Assembly (NCBI GenBank): GCA_007922305.1
Contig: ML677386.1
Span: 8,268,679-8,332,678, forward strand
Origin: Dermatemys mawii
Taxonomy: Eukaryota; Chordata; Testudines; Dermatemydidae
DNA length: 64,000 bases
Direction of reading: 5' to 3'
In this document: positions 24,480-37,300 of the stretch, in pieces
Layout of the letters: each line of letters opens with the position of its first letter
Numbering within the stretch: position 1 is the first letter of the stretch
The notes under the pieces: generated by a model
Database searches by the model: none
What the model was told of the DNA's origin: nothing
Seen by the model: only the letters and a program-made list of their open reading frames with translations
Position numbers and translations under genes: made by a program

Positions 24480-26590
24480 CGGGCAGGAGGCACATCGTGC
24501 TGTATGCTCTGGACAGGACTGAACATGCTTTCAGTGCTCTGATACTGCTACAACTGCTACTATATGTGCTATGCGAGGGCCTGACCCTGTGTCTGTTGAA
24601 GTCAATAGCAAAACATCCCCTGAGGGCCAAGTGATTCAGAGACCATGCTCCTGACTTGTATCAAAACCTAGATTACTAAGGTCACAGCTTCAGGGTAACT
24701 GCACCTGTATTCCGCCTCTGCCATCCTTCGAGGGTACCCACTTGAAGTTTCTGCCTCTGAGCCATCACCTCTCTGGGGCAGAGACTCTTGTGTCTCTCCC
24801 TTCTGAACTGGCGGTTTTAAAGCTACACAGCTCCCTGCCTACACTGTGATATCCCCAGCAAGCCAGTCTTCCTAATGGCCAGTGGCTGTGTGTTCCTCTC
24901 TTTTGACTCTGAGGGCTGTGCACAGTGTATTGCCAGCCGTAACTACTTACCACCCCGCCCTTTCTAAGCAAGCACAGTTATTGTTAATGTAAAAGCATTT
25001 AAGAGAAAACATAATAGTAACAATAAACAGATTTAAACACATACTGAACATACCTGGGGTCACCCATCTTATGGGGCCCTACTGAGCTTAAATCTTTCCA
25101 ACTGTTTCACAGAGGTTGGGAGCCCATTGGAGAGAAAGTCTTGTTCATTTGGTGGATCAGAAAGCAGGCCTTGAGTCAGTTTAAACCAGCCTTTTGATAC
25201 CAAACCCCCCCTTTTCTTTGTCTTTTCATCTCTGGAAAACCCAGCTTGAACCACCATATGCAAGTCTCCCCAGGCTGGTGGTGCCTGTTTGGAGGTGCTC
25301 CCAACCTGAGTGATCCATCTTAATCACCTCTGGCTGTTTTTTAGTTCCTGGAGGAACTGTGGTAACTCTATGATCCTGGAGTTGCATAGAATCCCTGGCT
25401 GCAATGATTCATAAACTTAATTCAGTATGGTCCCCAAAGGATATTACAAGAAGTTGCCATATCTGTTACAATTAACATGTAATGTATCTGTCTCCACAGC
25501 TGGCAGATGGTGTCAGGTAGAGGGAAGGAAATTATGAGTGCTCCCTCCTTCAACTCCTCCTGAGGGTAAAGGATACAAGGGTCACAGATGGCAGCTAGTT
25601 TTTCTGCCTCCCCAGAGCTAACACAATTGTCAGATCACTTTTTCCTCTGCCCAGCTAACACTAACCTAGGAAAACCCTCTTCCAGTGCTGTTTTTCCAGT
25701 TAAAACCAAATCTATATGGCCACACAGGACTTCCAGCAAAAATAACAGAGGAAGTCATCATGGCTTACAGAGATTTCCAATGGATGCATAGGTACCATGG
25801 TGGGGGGCGGGGTTGGGGGTGGGGTACACCATTGGTATTAAAAATATGTCTTTGCCAGAGCATCCAGCCACTCACTAGAATCTCTATTAGCTATGATTCC
25901 TCATTAATTTTGTGATTAGTATTGTGGTTAGAAAGATGTAGCAGGTGGGTGCCTTATTTTTGAGACAGACTGCAGCTTCTGTTCTCATCCTGGCTGGGAT
26001 AGTGGAGGACAGGATGTATGATGTTATGGGAATGCTGTAAACCAGTGATTCTCAACCTTTCTCAGCTCAGGACCCATTTGTAAACCCTGTGCACCACAGT
26101 GCTACACCCAGAGCAAGCAGCTGAGCCCAGCCAGCCTTATGGGACTGAAGCTGCCACTACAAGGCGAATGGGGGAGGGTGAGGTGTATAACACCCCGCCA
26201 GGTCTTCCCAGCCCCTTGCCTAGTTACTGGAACCCTTCTGTAAAGCGCACCTGGAAGACAAGCTTGCCTCCCTCAGAGGCAGGATGCTGCTGTTGCTGTC
26301 TTGATCAAGGAGGATGAATTCAAAAGGGTCAGTAAGTGGCACATACTTGTGTGTGTGTGTGTATGTATCTAGACTTCCATACATTGGTGTAGCCAGTGAG
26401 TTGTGCCTGCTTATGCCAGCAGTGAATTGGGCCCTAGATATGGATTGTTGTGTTTGTCACGCCCCCTGCTTCTTTTTTATGTCTTTTGTCCCTGTGTAGG
26501 CTGTAGGACCCATATAAAAGTTTCTTCCAAATCACACAGTTACCAGAATGGAGGTTACTGGTGCATGAGTGGAGCATAGCAAGATCCTTA
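24480..26590. other. Gene-free interval
   Basis: The part 24660-25460 may be an old LTR- or transposon-derived repeat (not classified). At 26046 a hAT-like end 'cagtgattctcaacctttct' appears without a visible partner. A short GT microsatellite is at 26347-26362. No exon is supported. Confidence 0.35.
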
Positions 26591-26598
26591 ACTTGGAT

Positions 26599-27365
26599 AG
26601 GCTATGTACACTACAAAGTTTTTACCATGGCAAATTACATCAGCATATAGCTGCCACAGTTAGTATATTGCTTGTGCCTGTGATACTTGGCGCCTTGCAT
26701 TAGTGCAATAGATACTCACCAGGAGTGCTTGTGTTGATGCACAATGCAGTCCACCATTGGTAGGTATCCGTGTGCAACTTGCCACTGTTTAGCACACTGT
26801 CTTTTGGGTAGTTTTGGAAATGCTTGGTGGGGCAGAAACAACGTGTAAGGGGGTTATGGCGAGCACTGGGTCGACTTCCCATAATGCAATATTCTCCATC
26901 CCATAATATCATCTCTATCCTATAATTTGCATGCCTATTTTCCATTTCCCATGAACCTGTGCAGGACTTGTCGCTGTCTGCCATCTCTAATAGTACCATG
27001 AGGTCTGCACAGCTCTGCACTATTTTCATGGGTTTTGCAAGTATAGGATACACAGTCCTTTGGTATTTGCAGTCACAAGGAGAACTGGGGGGAACATGAT
27101 TTCCTGGCAGTAATTTTGCTGTGGGACATAACAAGAAACAATTCAGCATTGTTGGTGGTGTTCACAGAGCAGCTTCACCTAGTGGAGCACCACTTCTGGG
27201 CCCAAGAAATGAGCACTGACTGGTAGATCACATTGTAGTGCAGGTTTGGGATGAGGAGCCCTGACTGCAGAACTTTCAGATGTGCGAGGCCCTATTCCTG
27301 GATCTGCGTGATGAGCTCACCCCCAGCCCTCCAGTGCAGGGATACCAAAATGAGAACAGTGAGAA
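26599..27365 (+). pseudogene. PIF/Harbinger element with HARBI1-like transposase remnant
   Basis: The left end ('ggctatgtacactacaaagt') is the TIR type shared by many MITEs of this window. From about 27150 a + strand frame, with stops, reads 'FTEQLHLVEHHFWAQEMSTDW', then 'LQNFQMCEALFLDLRDEL'. This matches the region before the catalytic domain of PIF/Harbinger (HARBI1-like) transposases as I know the family. It is cut off at 27365, where a CR1 fragment begins, so the DDE catalytic part is missing. It lies about 250 bp upstream of the CCSAP CpG island. Confidence 0.6.
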
Positions 27366-27367
27366 GT

Positions 27368-27520
27368 GAATCGAGATTGTGCTGTGGAAACTAGCCCTGC
27401 CACTCTTCTTCACACATCACACAGTCAACCTGTGGAACTCCTTGCCTGAGGAGAGATTGTGAAGACTAGGACTGTAAGGGGGTTTAAAAGAGAACTGGAG
27501 GGAGAGGGGCAGATCATGGA
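27368..27520 (+). mobile_element. CR1 LINE fragment, ORF2 C-terminus
   Basis: The + strand translation around 27400-27460 gives 'TVNLWNSLPEE', the conserved CR1 ORF2 C-terminal block, followed by decayed sequence ('gtttaaaagagaactggagg'). It directly abuts the Harbinger remnant. Confidence 0.65.
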
Positions 27521-27974
27521 GAAGCCACGCTGCCAGCTGCACTTCGCTTTGGTCTCTTGTGTGCATTGATCCGGCTTAGAGCTCCAACCCCCTCCGCTAT
27601 CAAGCAGTAGCAACTGTTCGTGCCCCTGGCTGCCCCGTCAGGCTCAGGGGCTGGTCCGTGGCATCCCTGCAGCCCCTGATCGGCAGCGGGGGGCGTCTGC
27701 CCGTGACCGTCTGTCCGAGGGCGGTTCTGCCGGCTGCTGGAACAACAGTGGCCTTGCTGGAGAAACCCGGGAGGCAGGTCGCAGCGTTCCCCTCCCCGCG
27801 TTCCACGGGGCTCCTTTGTGACGTAAATGGGGCGAGGGAGGGGGAGACAGACACACATACACGCTGCCCGCCGCGGTGATTGGCCCGAGCAGGGCAGGGG
27901 CGGGCGCAGAACGTCGCTGTTTGGGTTTAAACGTTCCAGCGGGAGGGGCGGGCCTAGCGCTGTTTGCGTGGGGA

Positions 27975-27996
27975 GGCGGCGGCGGCGGCGGCGGCG
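27975..27996 (+). repeat. (GGC)7 triplet repeat in CCSAP 5' UTR
   Basis: Seven perfect GGC units plus one base, between the GC boxes and the start codon. It probably lies in the transcribed leader. Confidence 0.85.
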
Positions 27997-28042
27997 ACGC
28001 CGAGCGGGGTGTCTCGAGCGGGCCCCTGGGAGCGGCGCCGGC

Positions 28043-28391
28043 ATGGTGCCCGCGCGGCCCCGCGTGAAGAGCGAGTACATGAAGCGCTTCAAGGAGCCCC
28101 AGTGGGACGCGTGCGGCCCCTGCTACTGGGAGCTGCTGCGCTACCGCCTCAGCCGCCGCCTGCTGGAGCAGGCGCACCGGCCCTGGCTCTGGGACGGCTG
28201 GGAGCCGGGCAGCAGCGGCAGCAGCGCCGGCTCCCCCTCGCCCCCCAGCACCAGCCCCCCGGCCGCGCAGCGGGAGGAGGAGGAGGCGGCGGCGGCAGCG
28301 CCAATCGCGCCTGGTCCCGGCGGCAGCAGCGACGTTGGGGAGCCGGGAGCAGCGGGGAAGGCGAGCCCGGCGGAGCCCCTGCGCGCAGCGG
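28043..28391 (+). CDS. CCSAP: CCSAP coding exon 1
   Basis: 116 codons plus one base (phase 1). The donor is CAGCGG|GTAGGG. It encodes the conserved N-terminal microtubule/spindle-protein block and the Gly/Ser/Pro/Ala-rich start of the variable region. It lies wholly inside the CpG island, with strong GC bias at third positions. Confidence 0.93.
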
Positions 28392-31300
28392 GTAGGGAGC
28401 AGGCGGGGCCGGGGACGGCAGGAGCACGGGGCGGGGGCTGGGCCGTGACTGCCGGTGGGCAGGTGCTGCCTGCGTGTGGTATGGAGCCGGGGTGGGGGGC
28501 AGGTGTCAAACCGCCCGGCTCCCCCTCTCGGGCTGCTCCGGGGCCCGTGGGGCCGCCCCTGGGACGCTGCCAGCCTCTGCCGCTCCATCGGCCATAGCAG
28601 CCTCTAGCTGTTGGGTGTCTGGTTAAAACCCCTCATCGCTGTCCCTGCTCTGGGCGGTGCAGGCGGGAGGCGCTTCCTGCCTTACCCTTGATCCTGGCCT
28701 GACTGATGTAAAACACGCGCCTTCCTGCTCGCCTGTGGGTGGGGGAGAGGAGAAGCTGTTACACGGCCCCCTCGCTTGTGGCGGGACCTCCAGCCCCGGT
28801 GGTCTCCGCTGTCGCTCACAGCTTTCCGCAGCAGGAGAATCATGTGACTTTTTTTGACAGCTTGGCTGATGCCCACAAGGCTTCACTGAAACTGATGAGG
28901 ATCCGGGTCCCTTGTCACCCACCCAGGGCAGTAAGCGTTTTCAGTGCCCCCACGCAAGAGATGCAAGAGCAAACAAACAAAAAAAACCCCAAACAATCCC
29001 AGTCGTCCTGTGAATCTGTGCCCATGAATGTGAGGATTTGGTGCCCAGAGCAGCTGCTCTGAAAGCCTGCCCTGAGAAGTTCCTGTTAATTTCACTCTTC
29101 TTAAAGCTGTTGATGGCTGGGGGCCTGTTGAGAGGCAGCCTATAGGCTCAGAGGGATAATGCTGCTTTGGTTATGTTCAGTTCCCATTTGGAAGGCTTTT
29201 TTCTGACCCATATTTTTCCTTGTAAGGTTTAAATTCTGCAGGAGCTATGTAGGTCTCCTCACTTGACATGACAACTTTTGTGCTTGCCATGGGTGATACA
29301 CAAATAGGTTTTTTTTAAGCCCCCCTTGGTTCAAGTGATTTCTTTTTATTTGCAGGCTAGTAACTTATTGTTTGTTTGGAAGCTCGATGGCCTAGCAGTT
29401 GACTCCTCCTTTCATAATTCAATACCCTTTCATAAGGTTTCACCCTAGACTTCATAATACCCTTTACCTGGCTAACTACAGAACACACTGTACCAATTTC
29501 CCACACCTTCGTGCTGGTGTTTCTGAGTTCAGTTAAAGGTCCTGGTTCCATTATGATTCTTAAGGAGCTTGGACCAAGCTACCTTTGTGCCTGCCACTTG
29601 GTTCCCAACCCTCCTCCAAGGCCCCATCAACTGGAAGAACTGAGTGAGGTCCCTGGTAGCTGGAGACAGAGTATTTTAGGTGCTAGTTCATTACTGTGGA
29701 ACAGTTTGCCAAAGATATGATTGTATTCTAATCTTCCCACCTTCAGAGCTTGCTCTAGAGTGCAGTGTTGAAGTTTATTCGTGCTAACTGAAGTGGTGAT
29801 TTGGGATGGAATGGGGAAGTGCAAGTAGAAGTGACTGTACACTAGGCTATGGTCTGCTTGAGTCCTTTACTTTTCATTTTACCTTATTTTCAGTGCGAGG
29901 ATGCTACTGTTCTAATTTTGGAGTTTTCTAAATATATCAATGTGGAGAGATTTTATTAATTTAGATATTTTCTTTGAAATATAGAGAATAAATGTTTTGT
30001 GAAAACAATGAATCTTGTTATGTGGCACTGTAAATTCTTTTTTTTTTAAAAAAAACAAACTGTCCTTTTCCTTTGAGTCCTTTCAGTAATAAACTGGATG
30101 ATTGTCTATGCATTACCTTAGCAATTATAAGACTACAAAAACAACAGCGTGGGATGTTAAATTGCATTGTATAGTATATTTGTAGCTCAAGGAATTACAT
30201 AATTCCAGGTTAAATGACTGACGTGTTTTCTGAAACACAATAACCTTGGAAACTGAAGAGCTCTGTGTACCATATCGGCAGCAGCTGTGCACGTCTTCCT
30301 GCTCTGCCCTGCTGATGTGCCTTGCATATGTTGGAGAGGCTACTTGGGCAAGTGTAGCTGATTCTCATGCTGGTTTATTCTTTATCTTCTGCCAAAACTG
30401 CCAGCACAGGTGCTAGTTGTGATTACTTGCTGTGTGGATCTCTGCCCATTACTGATTCTTGTCCCCCAGCATTGTGTAGTACAGGGATCAGCAACCTTTC
30501 AGAAGTGATGTGCCGAGTCTTCATTTATTCACTCTAATTTAAGGTTCTGCGTATCTTTAATACATTTTAACGTTTTTAGAAGGTCTCTTTCTTTAAGTCT
30601 GTACTATAGACTTAAACTATGGTTGCATGTAAATAAATAAGGTTTTTAAAATGTTTAAGAAACTTAATTTAAAATTAAATTAAAATGCAGAGCCCCCCAG
30701 ACAGGTGGCTAGGACCTGGGCAGTGTGAGTGCCACTGAAAATCAGCTTGTGTACCACAGGTTGCCTACCCCTGGTGTAGTAAATACTTTCAGTTATCATT
30801 GAACTGTACTGTATTAGAGCCAGTCATACAAGTGCTAAGTGTGATTTGTGCAGACACCATAGGGCCTTGAATCTCCCATTGCAATGAATGGTTACCTGGC
30901 ACTTACAGTACCTCAGTGTCAGACTCTGACACATCTACAATATACTAACATAAGTAAATTAAGTAAAAAAGGGAAACTCAAAATGGAAGACATGATGTAC
31001 AAAAACTTAATAAGCAGTCATTCCAGGTATACAGATTTATTAGGGCATCTGTACTGTTAAGTGCTTTGTGAGGCAAAACACTTGAACCACTGAAATTCTG
31101 TGTATTCCTTTTAACACCTCTCTTCTTGCAGCACTTTTTGTAAAATGAAGGTGGTATTGAAGTACCAGGTGCATTGATTGTAAATCCTGAATTGTCATAA
31201 CCCAGACTAGTGGGAAACTGCAACTGAGGCATTTGTGGAGCATCTTTAAAAAAAACAAAACAAAAAAACATTGTGGCAGTAACTCATCCTGACTCCCAAC

Positions 31301-34300
31301 TACTTATGTAAATTGTTGCTATGGTATCAGTGTATCTTTATAATTACATAAGCAGATTCTGTAGCAAAAAGCAGCAGCAGCAGCAAGGAAGGCTACCTGC
31401 CAGTTTCTGGAGCTTTGAGAACACTGTATCTTTAGACGGTGGTACGTGTAGCAATGTGCTGTTGTGAAATCAGGCTGTGTTGTCATTGTTGTGTGTACCT
31501 ATACATGGCAGTGAAAGGCTCTGGTTGGGGGGTGGGGGCTGTGAGGAAAAGCTCTGGTAGAGGGGAGTGCCAGAACCTTATCCCGTGGCCAGAGAATACT
31601 ACACTACTAAAAACAGCAGTGTAGACAATGAGGGCACTGGTTGGGCATGTAGAGCTGTGTAGGGTATGTACCGACAATGTTCAGGTGTGTCTTTACTTAA
31701 GCATCTACACTGCTATTTATACCTGTGTTGGGGGCAAGAGGGGCACGTAGTGTTGCTGTGAGGAGTCTGCAGTCTAGACATACCCCTTAGATTCATGCCA
31801 AATAGCTTCCTGTCTCAAGCCAGGAAGCCACAACTTCTGATGTGGGTCTCTGTAGGAGCTATTCTATGAAGTTATCTAGATAGCTACACTGGGCAGCAAA
31901 TTGACAGACTGGAGGCTGGCTCTAGTCATTCCTCACAGATGGAGTTCAAGTGAGCTTGATAGACAACTGCTCATCTTCACAGGATCCTGTACAAGAGGGC
32001 TCCCAATGGAGATCAATCCTTCCCCATCAGTGAAATTAAACCAGTGTATATCATGAATTGCTGTGGGTTCAAATACTGACATGCTGACAGTATATTTATA
32101 TGGTTATACATATCCTCCAACTAGATTAGGCTTTACTGTTGCTCAGCTGTCCTAATGTGTAGCAGAAATAAGTACTGGGATGGAGACAACTGGTTCACAT
32201 TTCAACTTGTAATATAACATTGATTGCTTCTGGTGAGCTGGGGAAACAGCAGAAATCATGCCTGGCTCCTTCTGTAGCCACTCAGTCATGGAAGATAGCA
32301 CAGTATAGCATCTCCATAACTAACTCATACAAGGATCCATTCTATGTCCTCTCCTGGTCCACATGTATAGTTATGACCTGCCAATAAGTACATATATGTA
32401 GATGACCTCTCTTGCTGACACGGGCAACTGTCTGCATGATATCCAAGGGTCGCTTACCCAGGACATGAATGCTTTGGCTACTTACATTAAGTGAATCAAA
32501 GATGGTGGCCACAACTTTCCATTGCCAGACCAATCAACCCCTTACAATCTGTGTTGAGGATTGTTCATTCCCTTTGCAGTCATTTGTCACTCATTTAGGA
32601 GTCAAATTGGACCATAATCTAACATACCATTCCCATCTAGAAAACTTTAAAGAAAAAATCTCCTCCTGCACTGCCTTGATCCAGAAGCTAGCAGAAATCT
32701 CCTGGGGAGCAGAGGCAAATGTTCTACAAACATGGGTCCTAGTGCCTATATTTGTTCCAATGGAATACTTTGCAGTAATTTAGCACAGAAGTGCATGCAG
32801 CCCCACATTAACATCTAATTTATGCTTTGGGGAGTTGTGAGCCAATACTTTGAGATGCTATCACCTTAAAATTGCATGAAGGGCTTTTGTGTCACACAAG
32901 GCTGACATGGACCCAATGGTGCAAATAAGCAAAACACACTTCCCACAAGATCTGCCTGCTTCCAGAAAAAAACAAACACCTATAGTTCCTGTTGATTTGC
33001 CATGACTGACTGCACGACACCCTTTGGTGGCAACTGTTAACATACTCATGAGCCTTGGCAAGAGTCTGAAACAACTTTCCAAATGAGATTTTTAGTTGTC
33101 TGTGCATAATTTGCAGAATAAGGTTTTTTTGGTTCTGTTTTTAATGAAAAGTCCCTCTCCTTTCATCATGCTGTGAACTGTTATGCTGGGTGTAATATAC
33201 AGTAGTTCAGAACTTCTGTTGGTCACTTTATTGAAAACCCTCCCTCCCTCCCCACCCCGATTTCATACTTTGCTCAGTGCCTATAATTTTCAAAGCACAA
33301 AGAGAGGAAAATTTCTGAAGAGGTAGTATCTACTTTCCAGCTACTTCTCTTGAAAAATTTCATTACAATTAGAAGTGCTGTGTGGGTAGCTAAATATCAG
33401 CATTTTCTTTAGTTCTGCCAATCTAACTGATCCACCCACACACTGCAGTTTCCTGATAGGGGCCTAGCAGGAGAGATGCTTGTTTATCATGCACTATGGA
33501 CTTTTTTTCTTTTGTTTAAGAGCTAAGACTGCAACTTTATTCATTAGGTTAGTTTTGTACTAAGAATCTTGTCCTTTTTTTGTATGGCTACTGCGATATT
33601 TGTGCATTCCTTGTGGCTAGCATTTCGTGTTCCAATTTAGGAATATTTCACTGCTGCAGTGACACTTATGGAGACTACTGTGTCTTCCTTGGTCTTTTTC
33701 TTTTTCCCAAAAAAATAAGTCCTATTCAGATGTCAGTGCTAGATGGTTAGTGTACATATCTTAAGACTTAGTGCAATAGAAAGTTGTCACACAGGCTTGT
33801 GTTAAGTGGTTCCCTTCCAAATGAACATAATAGTTGCAGAGTGCCAAACTAAGGGCTTGAGTCTTCACTAGAGCGGGGAGAGATCGATCTTATGGCGATC
33901 AATTTATCCCGTCTCGTCAAGACGTGATAAATCGATCGCCAGCAGTGCCCCCGTAGACTACGTAACTCCAGCTCACCAAAAGGCGCAAGCTGGAGTTGAC
34001 GGGGGAGTGCGCCACCAACGTGAGAACGGCAGGTAAGTCGGCTGTAGATACGTGTGGCTGGTTGAGTTTTTAAATGTCGTATGTCAACGTATTTATTGGC
34101 TATGTGGGAAAAGGTGCAAGAAGATGATGGAATAGGTAAGCTAGGGAGTTGGTGGAAATGCTGTTGATAGACTGAGTAGCATGAGGGCCATTAAGGCCAC
34201 AAAGTATTTGATAATTGATGTCCAGAACTAGAAAATGACTAGCATACTGCTTATCCCAGTCTGACACTAATGAGGGGAAGATGTTTTGTATAATTGAGAC

Positions 34301-37300
34301 TTAACGGGAGTGTATGTGCAGTCAAGCAATGAGGGAAGAGGAACATGCCCCCATCTTTGAATACATCTTTAGGAAGAGATTTTTAACTATTGTTCAGGCA
34401 TGTATGTGTATGCAATCTTTGTTGCTAAATGTTTTAAAGACAAACTGACTGATTTCTTCTTTTCTCTTTAGAGAGAAAAACAGAGGGAGACAACCAAGAA
34501 AAAGTTGCAGAACAGACTTTGGTAAAAGGAACTGACAAATCAACCAGCCGTACAGGACAACATCTGAGTCGAAGTGCCTTGTCCAGTCGGAATGACCGAA
34601 GATCAGCTAAAAGTCCTCAAAGGACAGATGCAGCAAAGGAGCATAAACATCCATTTGCTTTATATGGCTGGGGAGAAAAACATACAGATACAGGGAGCCA
34701 GAAAACTCACAACGTCTGTGCATCTGCTTCAGTGCATGAAGTAAGCAAACATTCAGATACTTTTTTTGCAGTTTAGTTTTCCCCACACATCTATAGGGAA
34801 AGAGCAATAATACTGATTATCTAGAAATAAAATTAACTACCTCCTTTTGTTAACAATGTTATAACCTTCTTTAACCTGCATCTGAGACTTCTTTGGGACA
34901 TTAATGTCTCGAAAAGTTGTTTTTTCTTAGCTTAGTCCTGCTATGCTATTTTGTCACCCTGTATTAGTCAGAAGCATAGGCGTCAACTTTCCCTGGCGCT
35001 GGTGGGTGCTCACCCTCCTCTGGCCCTGCCCCCATTCCAACCCCTTCCCCAAATGCCCACCTCCTCCCCTGAGTGTGCTGCATTTCCCCCTCCTCCTTCC
35101 CAGCTGTGCTAAACAGCTGTTTCATGGCGCAAGTGCTGGGAGCTGGGGGAAAAAGTGGGCACGCAGTGCCCTCGGGAGAGGGAGGAGGTGGGCTGGGGTG
35201 GTGGGGGGAAGCTGTCAATTTTTCCCTGTGGGTGTTCCAGCCCCGGAGCACCCACGGAGTCGGGGCCTATGGTCAGAAGGAACAGCACTTTGGGAGTGGT
35301 GGACCTGGGAGGCAGGACTCATGGCCTAACTTTTTTCCAAGTTTAGGAAAAGTGAGTTCCATGTAGAGAGTTCTTTCACTTAAATAGTAGTTGTCCTCTG
35401 CTCTATGCTCACAAAGCTAAGAGTTAAACAGCAAAAATCCATCACTTCTGGAAAATTTTGTGAGTCCACTTTGCCACCCTGCAGGCCTGACTTTCACACT
35501 GAACTACATAGACAGGAGTTAAGTACCTGTCCTCTTAAACTTAAGCTGTTGAGGTGAAAAATGGGTATCTTAAAAACATAGGCACACACAATCACCGAAC
35601 ATTTTAGGAAAATCTTGCCCTAAAGACATCAGGATGGCTCTTCCAATAAATGCCTTTCCTTTCATTGACTTTCACCCTTTGTCTCAGTGTATAAATGCAT
35701 ATGTTCTTTATATACATTTCAATTAAAACTCAAGGTTGAAGCCATACCAATGGTTTAAGTGCACCGTACCTTTCAAGAATGTTAAAATGTAAACTCCAGG
35801 AAATTCAGTTAAGGTTGCACTCTTCAAATGAGGAACACAACCTACCTTTCTTCTACCCTGAAAAAAATCAAATTCACAATCGAGCCTTTATTTCAGTGAT
35901 GACAACAAGAATGCCTTGGTTTTAACTGTAGTGGTGGTGCCACTTTATGGATAATGTACTGTATGACACACTTCCTGGACAAATAGTATAGTGAACGCAC
36001 ATCCTATTCCTCCCCTCCCCTATTCATTAAGGGCCTGCTCCTGTGGGATGCTGAAGATTGGGTCCTGTTATCTATGTAGATGACAATTATCCAACTGTAA
36101 CTGGACATAGTAATGTCTCATAGAGCTTGGGTGGGGATTTTGGGGTGGGGAGAGCAACTGCTTATGAAGAGTCAATCTCCTGTCTGAAGAATCCAAATGA
36201 ACTTGGACTAATACTTTGGTCCCATCACTGATTTTTCAAGCACACAGATTACTTTTGTAGCTTCTACTGTAAGAAAACCTATAGATTTATTCACTGCTGG
36301 TTTTGGTTGGATCTAAGAATACTGCTGCAGTCCTTACGACTGAGGCTATGTCTACATAGCCCCCAGTGTAGACCCAGCCTATGCTGCCAAGTTTTTCTGC
36401 TGGTGTAGGAACACCCACCCAAATGATAGCTGTGCCAACAGAAACACTCTTCTGTCAGTAGAGCTGTGTCTGTACTGGGGGTTTTGTCTGTATAGCTGGT
36501 CAGTCGGGTGTGGTTTTGTCACACCTGACAAATGTGCAGATGTGTTAAAAGTAGACTAAGGCCATGTCCCTTAATTTCTAAACCAGGCGTAGGCAACCTA
36601 TGGCACGGGTGCCGAAGGCAGCACAGGAGCTGATTTTCAGTGGCACTGCCAGGGTCCTGGCCTCCAGTCCAGAGGGCTCTGCATTATAATTTAATTATAA
36701 ATGAAGCTTCTTAAACATTTTTAAAACCTTATTTACTTTAATATAGAACTAAACTATTGTTCTATGTAAAGACTTAGAGAGAGACCTTCTAAAACATTAA
36801 AATGTATTACTGGCATGTGGAACCTTAAATGAGAGTGAATAAATGAAGACTCGGCACACCACTTGTGAAAGGTTGCCGACCCCTCTTCTAAACTATCAAT
36901 TGCTTTCAAAAGATTCCAGACTAAATGATCCCTTGGTGCAGCCTCTGATTAATGCATAGTTCTTTTTTTTTCCAGTAGTGCTGAAATAAGACACAGTGGA
37001 CGAAATAAATGTACCCCCACGTCTGAGCTCCATGAAAGTCTGTCAGAAATGGGCAGTTAGCAGCAAGTGTTCCAAAGCAGGCAGACAGGTAGACAAGCTC
37101 AAGCCTAGAAATGACAAATGGCTCATCTGTTGAGGTGTGAATCCTTCCACGTCCATCCCTTGGAAGCTGCATAACGTTATGAAGTTGTAAATGTTGAGCC
37201 CGATACTGTTGCTGGCCAGTAAAATGTTGTGTCTGAATAACAACTCCTTACCCCAAAGTGGTGAAACTTCTGACAGTTGCAACATACGATCTTACAGAAT

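Larger units (their letters stand above)
27600..28600 (+). promoter_or_regulatory. CCSAP: CCSAP CpG-island promoter
   Basis: About 1 kb of strongly GC-rich sequence dense in CpG surrounds the CCSAP start codon. An inverted CCAAT box (GATTGG, 27878-27883) and two Sp1-type GC boxes (GGGGCGGG at 27897-27904 and 27945-27952) lie upstream. No TATA box is visible, as usual for housekeeping-type promoters. A (GGC)7 run at 27975-27996 sits in the expected 5' UTR, 47 nt before the ATG. The transcription start is not determinable, but the boxes suggest it lies near 27950-27970. Confidence 0.75.

Noticed and set aside
1..27000. Possible ACTA1 or NUP133 exons expected next to CCSAP in mammals
   Set aside because: No actin-like or nucleoporin-like exon was recognised on either strand; they must lie outside the window or further away.
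26700..27149. 149-codon frame on -
   Set aside because: It is antisense to the Harbinger element on +, which explains the sequence; no homology of its own.
27514..28092. 192-codon open frame on - near the CCSAP promoter
   Set aside because: Low-complexity, overlaps the CpG island and a CR1 fragment; no recognisable domain.
27644..28588. A 314-codon open frame on the - strand over CCSAP exon 1
   Set aside because: It is the antisense shadow of the CpG island; Pro/Arg/Ala/Gly composition and no homology. GC-rich sequence has few stop codons in any frame.
27827..28597. Use of an in-frame upstream start and read-through past the CCSAP exon 1 donor
   Set aside because: The ORF opens upstream of the family start and continues into intron 1. 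The CCSAP N-terminus and the GTAGGG donor with exon 2 homology fix the exon to 28043-28391.
19197..31385. CRISPR-like or other spaced direct repeats
   Set aside because: Only microsatellites (GT, CT, CAG) and MITE words were found; no regular repeat-spacer arrangement, and the DNA is vertebrate.
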